DNA of 64,000 bases from Oenanthe sinensis (lineage: Eukaryota > Streptophyta > Magnoliopsida > Apiales > Apiaceae): contig JAPMAC010000209.1 of NCBI GenBank assembly GCA_028671895.1, positions 20,544,501-20,608,500 on the forward strand, given 5' to 3'. Positions within the stretch are counted from its first letter, which is position 1. Every line of letters begins with the position of its first letter. Of the stretch, positions 47,638-59,215 are shown piece by piece. The notes under the pieces were generated by a model that saw only the letters and a program-made list of their open reading frames with translations, ran no database searches and was not told the origin of the DNA. Position numbers and translations under genes: made by a program.

Positions 47638-50504
47638 TTAATCTGCACGTTCTGGACATCTAACACTGCGCCTAGTATGTCCTTCTTGCTTACAACGACT
47701 GCACGTCACCGTCGTCCTGGGACCGTCCATCTCTGTTCGAATTCTAACTGATTGCCCCTTATCACCTCTTTTCTTCTTTACCTTCATCAAAGTTTCATCA
47801 GCTACTAACGTCCCATACTGTTGCCAACGCCTGGGCAATGCATAATTCCAATACTAGGTAGGTGCCAAAGGAAAGATAATAGGTTCCCATAACTTCTGTA
47901 ACTGTGAGGAGTAATGGTAAGGCCCTATCCACTTCTTCTAGTTTATGTTGTTTGCCATACAACCTGCCACAACATGCGAACCTGGTAAACGGTGGCACGC
48001 CATTTACCACATGTGCAAATACGTTTACCAATATCTACATTCTGTTTATTACCACCTTTCCACACCGATTTAACATGATATCGGTGTGTCGTAACTTGAT
48101 AGATCCCCATCTGAAAACTATAGGTCTCAATCTTATGTGCAGTAGCTTTTTCCAAAAATTTTGTTAACATTGTCGTCGTCCTCGCACACAACTCTTGACC
48201 CTTTTGTAGGCTTTCCTCGACAATATTCTTTTATGTGTTCACTATTTTCACAGTCTTGTAGAAGATATACTCCATCATTGCTGTTACTGGAAGGAAACAA
48301 GTCATTCTAATGTTACCATTAAAACCTTCCATTATATGAGTGGTACTTTGCCCATATCGAGCTCCACCGGTGTCGTGACACAAGGTCCATAATTCTGCAA
48401 GAATGTTCTAAAGGTACTGTAATGCGGGAAGAGATATCTGCCCAATTATTTTCATGTAAGCATCATATTTCCTAACTTGCGTGGTTACCCCAGCTAACCA
48501 CATCAACTTCTTCAACTCTCTACCGGGGTGCTGTGAGGAAAAGTTACTTCTCACGTGGAACAAGCAGAATCGATGCACGCCATACGGTTGTGTAAATCCA
48601 TTCCTCATGTCCCTCATTGCTGAAAGAATACTTGGTGCATGATATGATATTATGCACACACCATGTCTTTCCTTGCAAACATGTTTACAGAGCAACTTCA
48701 AAAATCAAGGCCAATTCTCATATGTCTACTCCTCAATCAAGTCATAACAAATGGGATATTGGTGATTGTTCGAATCAACTCCCATGGCAATAAGGAGTTT
48801 TCCCTTGTACCTCCCCTTCAAAAACGTTCCATGTATTGAAATTATGGGACGTGCATGCTTCCAACCATCCTTCATTGCTTTCAGACACCAAAAATTTTTC
48901 TTGCATACAGAAGTGTCCTGGACTATTTCATAAGGGATAACATCAATCTTAACTACACTGCCTGGATTAGCATGTACCAAAGCCGTCAAGAACACATGGA
49001 GAACAGAATATGTAATGCTCCATTTACCATAGACCTCCTCAATTGCTGCCTGTTTGCCCCTCCATGCTCTTAGGTAACTAACACGATGGTGGTATTCATC
49101 ATTTACCATGGTCATAACAATCATGATTGGTAAATTTGGTCTCTCCATCACCTGTTACATGATTTAATAATATCAAATCAACACAACTAGTATATCTATA
49201 CTTAAAGATTGCCCATAAATATTGGTAATTTATAAAACTTACATGGGGTTTCACAAGTCTTGAAATTAATTTTGCTGAAATTCTGCAGTGATCCTGCAAC
49301 GGCTCATTGTTAACGCATGTGTGCATTTCTCTAACCTTTGTGATCTCCCACAATCCATGTTTCTTCATCAAAGCATCTCGTAACCTCCAAGGACAATCGT
49401 CACTCAATTCACACTTTGTAATGAACTGAGTACGATTACTCCTCACAACTTTATAGTTCCTATCACTATTGATGTGAACCTCTATTACTGCTGCAACTAA
49501 GGTATCCTTGTCACGGAATAATATTCCCACCGAGAATATTGCATTTTGAGGATAAAAAACAGTCAACATTTCACCCGGACTTGTCACTGTAATTGGTGTA
49601 AAGTCCTCGTTCGCAAAGAAGGCTGTCATTGGAACATGGGATTTGCCATTGGAACATGGTCTTCTTTCTCAATACCCCTCGAATTCAGTCCCAAATCGAC
49701 CCCATCGTCTGACTCATCTTCGTTGTCATCTTCTAAAAATTCCTCGTCACTTGAACTGCACTGCTCATATTCTTCATTTTCATTGATGAGGGCCAAATTT
49801 CTACCAGCCGTCAATGTAAATGGATCACGTGGGGGAAACAAGATCACACCAGCATTGTGTCCATAAGAATGCTCAGCTTCATCATTATTAATAGTAAACA
49901 CATTCCTGCTTGAACCACCAACATACTCCTCAAATGGATGACTACTTGAACGACCACCATATTCATCAAATGCATGACTACTAAAACCGTCAACATCCGG
50001 CTCACTGTAACCTCCTCCACTAAAATAATAATGTGACCAACCCATCATACCATAATCTGGTAATTGACTCCTCTAATACATTGTGTCATAACTTGATTGT
50101 GTAGGTTAGCTAGGCTGTGAGTAACCGCCCTGATGATACGAAAACACATCCTCTTGTACTATTTTTTCAGCATCCACAAATAGAGATACATCACCCATCC
50201 CCATCTGCATCTGCCTAGAATCACTCAGCATCCTCCTCACATCATCATCGTAATTAACACCAATAATGTAATATCCACTTACTACATTACCAAGACCTAA
50301 TTGAAGATATTTAAACCTCATCTTCACATTCCAATTTGACCTGCTAATCTGCATTAAGCGATACAGAATCTCCTTCAACTCATCATAAGAGGTTCTCCAT
50401 TTAATATACTGCATTTTCTGGGGATCTATATAATATCTTATATCATCATCCCGTCTAATTATTTCACCGCCCTAGAAAAAATTAACATTCATCGGATCTT
50501 CCAT
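47638..50504 (-). pseudogene. Mutator-like (MuDR/MURA type) transposase gene, decayed
   Basis: Likely start is ATG 50502-50504 (MEDPMNVNFF), followed by a PB1-like N-terminal region (GGEIIRRDDD, MRFKYLQLG, GYYIIGVNYDDDVRRML) and a low-complexity acidic/Ser/Gly linker (49640-50048). The MuDR DNA-binding-type domain comes next (CELSDDCPWRLRDAL, WEITKVREMHTC, DHCRISAKLISRLVKPH). A GT-AG intron (49152-49242) follows, then the transposase core (WKHARPIISIHGTFLKGRYK, GKLLIAMGVDSNNHQYPI), CLFHVRSNF, a SWIM finger (ICTCGKWR) and a C-terminal CCHC knuckle (CSRCKQEGHTRRSVRC). Full order matches plant MURA proteins. Decay: stops at about 50473, 50106, 48726 and 48690, a frameshift from a 20-bp duplication (49627-49659), and frame changes near 47840-47950. 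Two catalytic acids are lost: IDGT is IHGT, and ISDRH is ISYH. Confidence 0.88.
49152..49242 (-). other. Intron of the Mutator-like transposase
   Basis: On the - strand CCCCAT|GTAAGT ... GTAACAG|GTGATGG. Removing 91 bp joins LVKPH to VMERPNLPI in frame, in the right place for this family. Confidence 0.8.
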
Positions 50505-52266
50505 TATCCTAAATTTTAAACAATATTTTTAATTAATTAATAACATGTCAAATTTATTCCATACATTAACATATATAATGAAGTTTATTACAATTATAAT
50601 TATAATTATATTACTGCATTTTCTAGTGTAATTTGTTAATGGATCAAAATTAGTTAAATTATGGACAATTTATATAAAAATGTAAACTAACAGTGTAAAG
50701 GAGCAGTTAATATATAAACAAGTATAAACTAACAGTTATAAACAAGCAAGATATGCAGTATATGTAAGATATAATCGAAACAATAAGCAATATAGACAGT
50801 AAAGAGAGAAAATGCATCTTGCTCATTTGGAGTTCAAATGTGATAAACAATGAAATGAAATGGTAGATAATATAGATAGAGTGGATAGATAAGATAAGAC
50901 AACGAGTCTCGAAAATTGCATATTATGTTATATTTTGTTTAGATAAGAGAAGGTTGTAGAATCACCAACTGTGTATACCATCTATAATGGCGTACACAAC
51001 TAAACTGAAATTACCAACTGCCATGCTATGTTCTCCATTGGGAATGGCGAACAAAACTAAAATGACGTCCTTTATGTTTGCCGTGGGAATGGCGTAGAGA
51101 ACAATCTTTGTTACTTTCCTGTTCGTCATATCCACCGCCGTACACTATGAGGAAACGCCAAAATGGGGAATTAGCTGTACCATAATTAAAAATTTTGAAC
51201 GTCTATCCCATATTTAATATACGAACAGGGTCCATGTACCATTTTAGAAACGGAGCCCTGAATTTCTGCGAATTAAACATCAACTAAAACACGTGTGTGA
51301 GCGGTTAGCTCAGCAAGTAACAAACTCTCAAATCAAAACCCAAATTAACAACAATCTTTATACTACTCAAATAATAATTTACTTTATCCCTTGACATAAT
51401 TTATAAATGCACATTTACTCACTCACATTTTTACTTTATTCAACTCCCCTGCAATTTTCTTATCACATCAATTTCTTGACTTATTTATTTCTATAATCAC
51501 AAGTCTCCACAACGGAAGTGTAAGTAATATATAACTTCCAAGTTCTAACATTTAAATTAAATGAACTTTAGACAATAAATCTACTTTCCTCCCACCAAAA
51601 ATGAAATGCAAGTTTTCCTCCGCAACATACTGACCCACTACAAACAAGCTCCTAATTCAGTAAAAATTTACCCATTTCACATGCAAAAAAATAAGTGCAA
51701 TTAACAATAAAATACATACATGCAAGTCTCACTTTCTGAATTACTCACATAGCCACATAATAAAAAATAATTACCATAGAAATTCTTAACAAAAAAATCA
51801 CGTCTACTGATATGCCAAATATATATTAAAGAGAGCTTTTATTAATATCATATATATTTGTACAAATGAGAGTACATTTCTCTAAGTTTTTCTAAAATTG
51901 CCAACCCCTCTCTTGTGATAGGGGCTTCTATTTGCAGGACTTCCTTTGTGGGGCCCTCTCTAACTAATTATCTTATTCCCCAAGTAAGTTTTGTTAGCCT
52001 TATTAGGCTTACAGATACAAAATACACAAGAATATTTTAGAGCCTAATCATACTAGACCCAACATCTACCATTAAAATTTCAATCCTAAAGAAAAACAAG
52101 ATAGCAAAAAAGATAAGTTGCTTTGAAGATCTATTAAAACTAATATTCTAGCTATTGGACAACCCGTCACCGATTTGCAATGCTTTGAAGATCTTTGTGC
52201 TCAACTACTCTCCCTCTCCCCTCTCTCTAATTGTTACGGAGTATTTTTTTTGATTACACCGTAATA
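50505..52266. other. Intergenic, no gene seen
   Basis: Contains the presumed right end of the Mutator-like block (to about 51310), including two copies of [T/G]GG[G/A]AATGGCG[A/T]A-type sequence at 51038-51095. AT-rich sequence follows, leading to the FRIGIDA-like gene. Confidence 0.5.
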
Positions 52267-52515
52267 CTCCTCCGTCCCTATTTATATATCATTTTTTGAT
52301 TTTCTGTGATAAAATTGACTAATTTTTGATTAAAAACAAAAAATTATTTTTTTATAATTTTAAAAAAATTAAAAAATACATTTTAAAGTAAACTATATAT
52401 ATTCTGTATTATATAAAATTTTAAATTACTTTAATTATATATTATTTTTAAATTATAATTAAAAATTAATTAATTTGACAAAAAAACAAAAGGGACAAAT
52501 TGGGGACATAGGGAG
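52267..52515. mobile_element. Stowaway-like MITE (about 249 bp)
   Basis: The left end is CTCCTCCGTCCCTATTTAT and the right end, reverse complemented, is CTCCCTATGTCCCCAATTTG; both are the Tc1/mariner Stowaway consensus. TA precedes the left end; the right TA is mutated. The interior is AT-rich without coding. It sits about 140 bp upstream of the FRIGIDA-like start codon. Confidence 0.85.
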
Positions 52516-52655
52516 TGATTCAAACCTTAAGAAATGACCTTAGCTATTCGGGTCAGGCGGGTTTTGCGTTTGTATGGAATAGGTGAAGCGTTTGTTTGTA
52601 TAAGATTACCCAAAATTAAAAAGAAATTAGGGTCCGAAAGAAGAAAATCAAAGGG

Positions 52656-54710
52656 ATGGGGACGACCATGAAAGCAATCTCAGCAGCCATGAAATTGATC
52701 GACGTTAAGAAACAAAACCTCAAAACAGCCTTCGATGATTTACAATCCCACCCATCCTCACTACTCTCCTCCTCGTTTACTCTCACCTGGTCCCACATTG
52801 ACTCCCACTTCAATTCCCTCCATTCCCGTCTCCAACACAAATTCCAATTCCTCCAAACCCTGGAATCACAATCCCAATCCCAAACCCAATCATCTTCGAT
52901 TCCCCCAAAATTAGACACAGCCACAGCTGCAGCTCGTCATCCCCAGCTCAAATCACTCTGTCAGAACATGGATGCATTAGGCCTAAGGACTTATGTTATT
53001 AATCACCCGAGACAACGCGATTCCATTCGCCTTGAACTCGTTGATGCTTTCGCATCTTGTCCTGATCCTGGCGCATTGGTTCTGAAGACAATGGATGGTT
53101 TTAGTGGCTCGAATGATTTGGAGTTGAGGAGGAGCTGTGTTATGTTTTTGGAGGTATTGATGCAACTCGGGACGACGACCGAGATTACGGGGGAAGCCAG
53201 GGAGAAGGCCATGATTTTGGCTATTGATTGTAAAGAAATGCTTAGTAATATCACTAGCATTAGTAAAAATTCTTATGGTCTGCTTGGATTTTTGATACTT
53301 GTTGGTGTTTATGGTTTACGCCATGCTTTTAGCGTCGATGAGCTTATTGATTATGCTGTTGCTGTTGCTAAGAATAAGATAGCGGTTCAGTTATGTCGCT
53401 TGCTTGATTTTGGTGACAATATTAAAGGTCAGTTGGATTTTATTTTCCTTGAGCATCTACCATATAAAACCATGTGTTTCTTTACTGCCAACATAGTGCT
53501 TAATATTGGATTTTGTATGTGGTATCGTTTAGCTACTCTTTTCTTTACCCGGATTGTTGGTCAGGATTGTGTCATATGGTTTTACGTGGCCTTTGATGTT
53601 CCTCTTAAGAACGTTATTGATCTGCTTTGTTGAATACAACATCAGTCTGAATGATACAAGTCCTTGGAATGAAATGGTAATTCTTCTTTGTATTTTGTGA
53701 TCACAGGTATTATTGAGAAACTCATTGGTAAAGGCAATCAAATAATTGCCGTGAAGTTTATATATGAATTCGAGATGACTAAGCAGTTCCCACCGGTACC
53801 TTTATTAGAGAAATATGCGCAAATGGTAACTGCGCATCATAAAAATTTCTTCGCGTGTGATTAAGCATAAAAATCAAGCTTTCCGATGACTGGTATTAAT
53901 TTCTTTATTTTATTACTGCAGAGAGATGCCACTTTGAGTGAACTGGATAAATTGAAATCTGTTGTCAAATGTATTGAGGATTACAAACTTGCATCTGAGT
54001 TCCCGAAGCTTAATGTCCTTATGCAGCGCATTCGGAAACTAGAGAGAGAGAAATCAAAGAGGAAACGTGCTGGAGCAGCCTCTGCCTCTGTGCATGAAAC
54101 GAAACAAAAGCTACAGAAGAATAGCATAATAAATCATTCCCAAATAACTGAGGAAGCTGATCCGGTTACTGTTACAAAAAGAAATACTATGCCCGAAAGG
54201 CACTCAAAGCTACAACAGGAGACTATAATTAATCATCTCCAACCAGCTGATCCAGCTAGTGTCACAACAAGGGATACTGCTAAATTAACAATCCCTGAAA
54301 AAATTGATACTTCAGCTATCCCATCATATCAGCAACCACCTTCATATGCTGCAGCACCAATTGGGCCCTATGGAATGGCTGGCTCTAGGCCTGACATCGA
54401 TACATATGCTGCTGCACACATTGGGCCTTATGCTATGACTGGTTCTAATCATGTGAATAGAGCCAATCTTCACACTTCAGGATCACAATTACCATTTGAA
54501 AATTTTGAAATGACCGGCTTGTCTTCAGGCCTATATGAGCAGTCAGGGCCTGCTATGGGTTTTGATGGCAACATACCTGCTTCCGGTTCAACTCTCTACC
54601 CTGAGTACCCTCCAGGATCGCAGATGACATCTGGTTATTATGACGGAAACATTGCTTATGGTGGATATGGTTGGGCACCTGAATTCCATCCGTCTTACTA
54701 CCCTCAGTAG
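52656..54710 (+). CDS. FRL1-like: FRIGIDA-like protein (FRL1/FRL2 type)
   Basis: Three exons: 52656-53427, 53707-53825 and 53922-54710. They join with GT-AG introns (279 bp, phase 1; 96 bp, phase 0) into 559 codons without a stop. Start ATG 52656 gives an N-terminal coiled-coil-prone region (AAMKLIDVKKQNLKTAFDDL, then Ser/Gln-rich to residue about 85). The Frigida domain (about residues 90-345) has LCQNMDALGLRTYVINHPRQ, LVDAFASCPDPGALVLKTMD, RRSCVMFLEVLMQL, AVAKNKIAVQLCRLL and, in exon 2, FIYEFEMTKQFPPVPLL. The tail is a Pro/Ala/Tyr/Gly-rich low-complexity region ending HPSYYPQ. In Arabidopsis FRL1 and FRL2 are nuclear and act with FRIGIDA to raise FLC expression and delay flowering; whether this copy does so is inference. 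If intron 1 were retained, translation would end at 53633. The only intact large gene in the window. Confidence 0.92.
53428..53706 (+). other. Intron 1 of the FRIGIDA-like gene
   Basis: Donor AAAG|GTCAGT, acceptor TCACAG|GTATT. Removal restores the GIIEKLIGKG continuation expected in the family. Confidence 0.85.
53826..53921 (+). other. Intron 2 of the FRIGIDA-like gene
   Basis: Donor AAATG|GTAACT, acceptor TTACTGCAG|AGAGAT, joining KYAQM to RDATLSELDKL. Confidence 0.85.
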
Positions 54711-56282
54711 TAATGTGAGGCAATTTATGTTTTAACTGTTAGATCTGGTTTACTACAATGTGCGGATCTGCTTTTCAGATTACTTGCACATTTTAACTAA
54801 ATGTGCCATGAAGTTGATTGTAATGTTTTGAGTACTTTTAATATGGAAGTGACAAGGGTCTAGGAACAATTCCCCCCTTTTTTCCTTCAGAATATGAAAC
54901 TCACTTCCTGCACCCTCACGTGATCATCCATCCATCTGTTCATTTTTCTCGATAATATACACGGACGATGTTAGACTTGCATATATAAGCTTTCGTAATT
55001 CTTGCTCTGTACAAACTTGTGTTAGTTTATACTACCACGGATTTATGTACAACTTTTTAATCTTGTTTTGAGAACGTACATAGCTTGTAATGGTAGGCTC
55101 ATTTCATGTATAGTATTGGTGTAGGTTGAAATATGATATAGCTAAATTCACACTTTCATTTTTGGTAGGCGACCATAGTATAAATGAGAACAAGTTGCCT
55201 GTTTTGGCGATCAAAATAGAAACGAGAATAAGTAGGAGGAGCAAGTGGTGTACTGTTCGCCAAAACAAATAGAGGAGAACACCAATAATAGCAATGTCTC
55301 ATCCACTTCTTCCATGCTCACCATTATGGCCTTTGAGTGTCCCAAAAAGGAAAGCTAAAACACAACTGTATCATATTCGAAAGTTGAGTTCATTGTGATA
55401 CCAGAAAAAAAAAATGGAGCCTGTAATGGTATACAGTGACATACTTTGGTGATCAGTTTGATATTAACCTTGAGAAGTATAATTAAATAGGACCACATGG
55501 CTTGTTTGATTCCTGTTCTGTGTTTTTATTCATCTGCATCACTGATTTTTGGGTAATTTAGATATTTTTTATAGGCATGACTCATGATCACTTTTATAAT
55601 TATGTGCTTCTTTATACTTTGAATTGAAGTACCAGGTGTGATCAGGTTAACAATTTCCCAATCAGTTCTCGAATGGTCTTTCTTATGCTAGAACAAACTG
55701 CATATCGATTTTATTTGATAATTTATGTGACTAACCTAGTCAGCTCAGAATCAACAGTATGCTATGGATATTGCTGGAATACTTGTAGTTACTTTCTGCA
55801 AAAGCCGAAAAACGGTTTTTTTCAAAAACATATGAAACATGCTTTCTCTGACAACCAAAAACATTTTTCCTGGCAACAACTTTTGAATTTTACCAAACAG
55901 GTTTTAAACTTCTTTTCAGCAAAAAATTGTTGCTATTTGCAACATCAATACTAAACAAGACCTTAATGACAAAACTCACACCATTGCTCAAGTTGTTTTG
56001 AAGTGGTATTGATAACTTCTTTCCCATAGACAAATCAATTTATTAAAATGAATTGACTTTGTGAAATTGTGAAGGCAAGCAAAAGGAGGTGGAAGGTACA
56101 ATTGACAAACAATACCAGTTGACAATTTACTCCGATGGCAAGTTCAAAAAATTTAAATAGAATGTTGCAGTACAAGTGAAGAACCAAAACAGTAGCTCTA
56201 ACTAGTTCCTTGTCCGAAACAGGATACTGCAACCTTGTTTAGTACAAGCTAACAGATAAAAATTAATTCACAATTTAAAGAA
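54711..56282. other. 3' flank of FRIGIDA-like gene and intergenic stretch
   Basis: The 3' untranslated region is probably the first 300-400 bp (T-rich, several TGTAAT/TTGTAAT words). No further gene is supported. A 93-codon + frame at 55673-55954 has no recognisable domain. Confidence 0.5.
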
Positions 56283-56633
56283 CTAAGCTTCTTTTACAGA
56301 ATCTTCGTCCGATATTAGTTCCTGAACAAGCTCCAAGCTCGCGTACCCCAATTTCTTTCTCATTGAGCTTGTCAAACCTGCTGCATCAACCCCATCTCCG
56401 ATCACAACTACTTGGTCTTTCTTTTCCCCTTCCAATGCCACTGATATCACACCTGTGCTACGCAAAATGTTCACACCAGAGATGATTAAGAGTTTTGTAC
56501 TTTCTTTTTGTCAGGAAGAATTATGTACTTAACTTATAATGGATGTACCTGATTCCTTGGCTGCCATTGCCAGTGCCTTGGACCTGCATTTCTTGCAGTG
56601 TGACCGTATCTTAATAACTATCTTTTGCTGCAT
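56283..56633 (-). CDS. Small heavy-metal-associated (HMA) domain protein
   Basis: Two exons, 56549-56633 and 56283-56452, with a 96-bp GT-AG intron (phase 1), give 84 codons. The protein is a single HMA fold: QQKIVIKIRSHCKKCRSKAL (first strand and CxxC metal-binding loop, HCKKC), AMAAKESGVISVALEGEKKD, and QVVVIGDGVDAAGLTSSMRK followed by KLGYASLELVQ. It belongs to the group of short stand-alone HMA or HIPP-like plant proteins; there is no C-terminal isoprenylation CaaX (it ends SVKEA). Start choice: ATG at 56631-56633 reads straight into the domain. An alternative is a three-codon first exon at 56866-56874 (ATG GAG GTG|GTAAATG) spliced to the acceptor TGCAG before CAAAAG at 56627, which is also in frame. 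Many relatives have such a tiny first exon. Confidence 0.78.
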
Positions 56634-58118
56634 AAGTGCATAGTTATATCAATCAAACCATGTCAAAATCATATACACGTGACACACATTAGTATTATGT
56701 TTATGTAATAATCATACACGTACACATATATCACTGAGACACATTATATGCAATAGTAATTGATTATCAAATGTAATTGACTATCAAATAGTAATATGCA
56801 ATAGTGGCATGATATATCATATATGACTTGTGAATAATCAGAACCCGAAGTAAAGAATCATTTACCACCTCCATATTTGGACTAAGGAGAACTTCTAGGA
56901 GCAATATTTTATCAACTTTGGAATCCCACAATCTATACACACACATCGGCAATTGTATATATAGACATAATACATGGGGAAAGGACAGGGCTGGAAAGAG
57001 GATTTTTTTTTTTTTTTAAAGGCACTTCATTATTTTTGAGTTGCAAAATTTAATTTTGTCTGAGACACTTCTATATTTTTATAAAATTTTTAATGATAAA
57101 ATTTTGTTAAAATTCTTTTTTTAAGATGTACTCTATGTCTCTTATTAAATCCCCCCTCCCCGATAAGAGAGTTTCAAACTTGCAAACTAATTTTCTCTTG
57201 CAGTGCATATGCTAAATTAGGAACTGCATCCTCTCTCAAATTATATTGCTGGACGTTGACTTCATTGCTTGAAGCAAACTAAAAAGTAAGCATATATCAT
57301 TTATAATCAAGCTATCCAGCTCACCTTAGGACTACAGGGCCATTTGCTCTTGTGGAGTGAGCTCCAAGAATTCACACTAAGTCTTCGAAAGAAGAATATT
57401 TATTTAGAAAGTACAATTATGAACCAATCTATGTGTGTCATGTGCGCAATGACATAATAATATTAATGAATGCCATAGCAAGTTAAAACTATTAGTTGAG
57501 TATTTTACACTTTTAAGTTAACTAGGTTACCCCTACAAAGTCTTTAAATTTTATATATTTATTATATTGCATTTCAATGTTGGTTATTATTAATATAAAA
57601 TATAAAATGCATCTAATAGATAAATTATATATAGAGAGATGTATTATTAGTTTCAATTTATAATAAGTACAAAATTTTTGTAATACCAAGATAAAAGACT
57701 TATGATTAAATTAAAGGTTATTTTAGTTACAAAATACACAAACTTTTAAATATGAATACTTCCTAAATTAATAATCTCTTTAAAACGGTAAAATTTCAAC
57801 TCCTAATTTTAAACAATATAAAAGATTATCAATAAATTTATTAAATAATACCATTTAAATTAATTCTGATATATATATGATCCCTTTACTATAATTTTTA
57901 ATACTTTAATATTATAAATATATTTGACATAATTGAGTCAAACATAATTTTATGATCATTTTTTCATAAAATTTAAATTTTGTTGGAATTTATTTTAATT
58001 TTTTCTTATAATATTTAAACTCTAGATGTGTTGTCTTAGAAAGATCATAATTTCATATTTAAAAAAGTGACGCTATAAATATTTATCTACCCACGAATAT
58101 TTAAAAATGCTATATCAT
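56634..58118. other. Intergenic, no gene seen
   Basis: Upstream region of the HMA gene, then AT-rich sequence with a T-run at 57003-57018. Nothing else recognised. Confidence 0.55.
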
Positions 58119-58171
58119 CACTACAAGAAAACATGGCTAAATGCAATCAAAAATTTCCGACCACGTTTATT
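58119..58171 (+). mobile_element. CACTA (En/Spm-type) transposon terminus, 53 bp
   Basis: CACTACAAGAAAACATGGC is the canonical CACTA terminal inverted repeat of plant En/Spm elements. It is followed by TTTCCGACCACG, a typical subterminal sequence. The element is broken at 58172 by the large LTR; its other end must be outside the window. The 3-bp flank is CAT. Confidence 0.75.
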
Positions 58172-59171
58172 TGTTAGGTCCGTATGAATGGGCGGTATTA
58201 GCAAGAAAATGGGGTTGAATAGCTTAATACCCTTTTAAAAATTGAGTTTGACGTTTTAAATTTTCTTTTCTCTTCTTAAAATTGTTACTAGTCAACAGAC
58301 TAGTAAATCAAGTGCAGAAAGTAAAAGAGATAGAGTACAACACACAAGATTTTTATCCTAATTTATGATGATGCAATTCTCTAACAAATCCGCTCATCTC
58401 TAGTCCAGTCCTCGAGTCCCTCCCTGAACTCGAGATTTTCCTACTATAAAAATATGTAGTACTTATAGCGGTGGAGAATCCTTTACAACCACAATGTATT
58501 TATCTCGGATCTGACTCTCTACTAACCCCTCAAAATACAATAGAAAACCTACTAGATTTATCTTGGAGCGTAACTCCCCGCTACCTCCTCACAATCTAAA
58601 TAGACCCCTTAAAAGTTTATCTTGAAGCGTAACTCCTCAAATACAAGTAAAAAAAATAAACCCTGCGTAGACTATGTTCATCTGACCCTCTATAGGTCTT
58701 GGATCTTAGGCCTTAGGTCTTGGGTCTTGGGTCTTTTCTCTTCCTCACGGTGCAAGGACATCAAACTTCCTATCAGCGTGCCTAGTACTTGGGTTTTAGA
58801 ACAAGGAACATTTCACTTCACTTCATCTCACTAACAAAGTCAAGACAACCAGTACTATGACTTAATATCCCTGTTTAAGAAAAGAAAGTTAGTGGACTAG
58901 TATATTACAGTACTAGATCGGAGAAAAATAAATATATATATAATATAACCGAAGCAACAAAATATATAAATGTGATTCGGGGTAAGTCACTTCGTTAAAA
59001 GGACAAACCACAAGTATTGTGTGTACGTGTATGCAAGTATTTAAGTGTGTATGCTAAACTAAAGTACATTATGTAAAGCGTATGAATGTAAGTACTTTAA
59101 AGTAAATACGCTAAAGTAAATTGTGATATGTAAAGTGTATGAATGCAATGTAAGCACTTAAAGTAAATACG

Positions 59172-59179
<8 letters not shown>

Positions 59180-59205
<26 letters not shown>

Positions 59206-59215
59206 TATATATATA
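59180..59215. repeat. (TA)n(CA)n(TA)n microsatellite
   Basis: Short compound dinucleotide repeat inside the large LTR. Confidence 0.9.

Larger units (their letters stand above)
44256..51310. mobile_element. Probable Mutator-like element with accessory reading frames (outer limits uncertain)
   Basis: I group this block because four decayed small reading frames and a Mutator-type transposase lie tightly together, flanked by sequence without genes. Transposase (47638-50504, - strand) and the three + frames (45466-47386) converge with only about 250 bp between them, as mudrA and mudrB do in maize MuDR. The intergenic gaps share a CTTTTACTTTGCAC-type word. I could not find long terminal inverted repeats. 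The right limit is placed near 51310 because of GC-richer, MULE-terminus-like sequence at 51190-51310; the left limit may lie left of Copia element 2. A single element is inference. Confidence 0.5.

Noticed and set aside
47798..48191. Overlapping 77-, 82- and 87-codon frames at the transposase C-terminus
   Set aside because: Only the pieces with the SWIM and CCHC motifs fit the transposase; the others are alternate frames or antisense.
34411..51310. CACACACGTAGC at 35476 and CACACACGTGTT (reverse complement near 51290) as terminal inverted repeats of the Mutator-like block
   Set aside because: Similarity is limited to a simple CACACACGT word, without extended pairing or a 9-bp target duplication.
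51295..51320. GCGGTTAGCTCAGC, resembling a tRNA D-arm (A box)
   Set aside because: No B box, anticodon arm or acceptor stem follows within 90 bp.
52616..53260. Antisense frames of 60-102 codons under exon 1 of the FRIGIDA-like gene
   Set aside because: Shadows of the coding strand with no recognisable product.
55673..55954. 93-codon + frame between the FRIGIDA-like and HMA genes
   Set aside because: Cys/Phe/Tyr-rich composition typical of random AT-rich DNA, with no domain and no splice partners seen.
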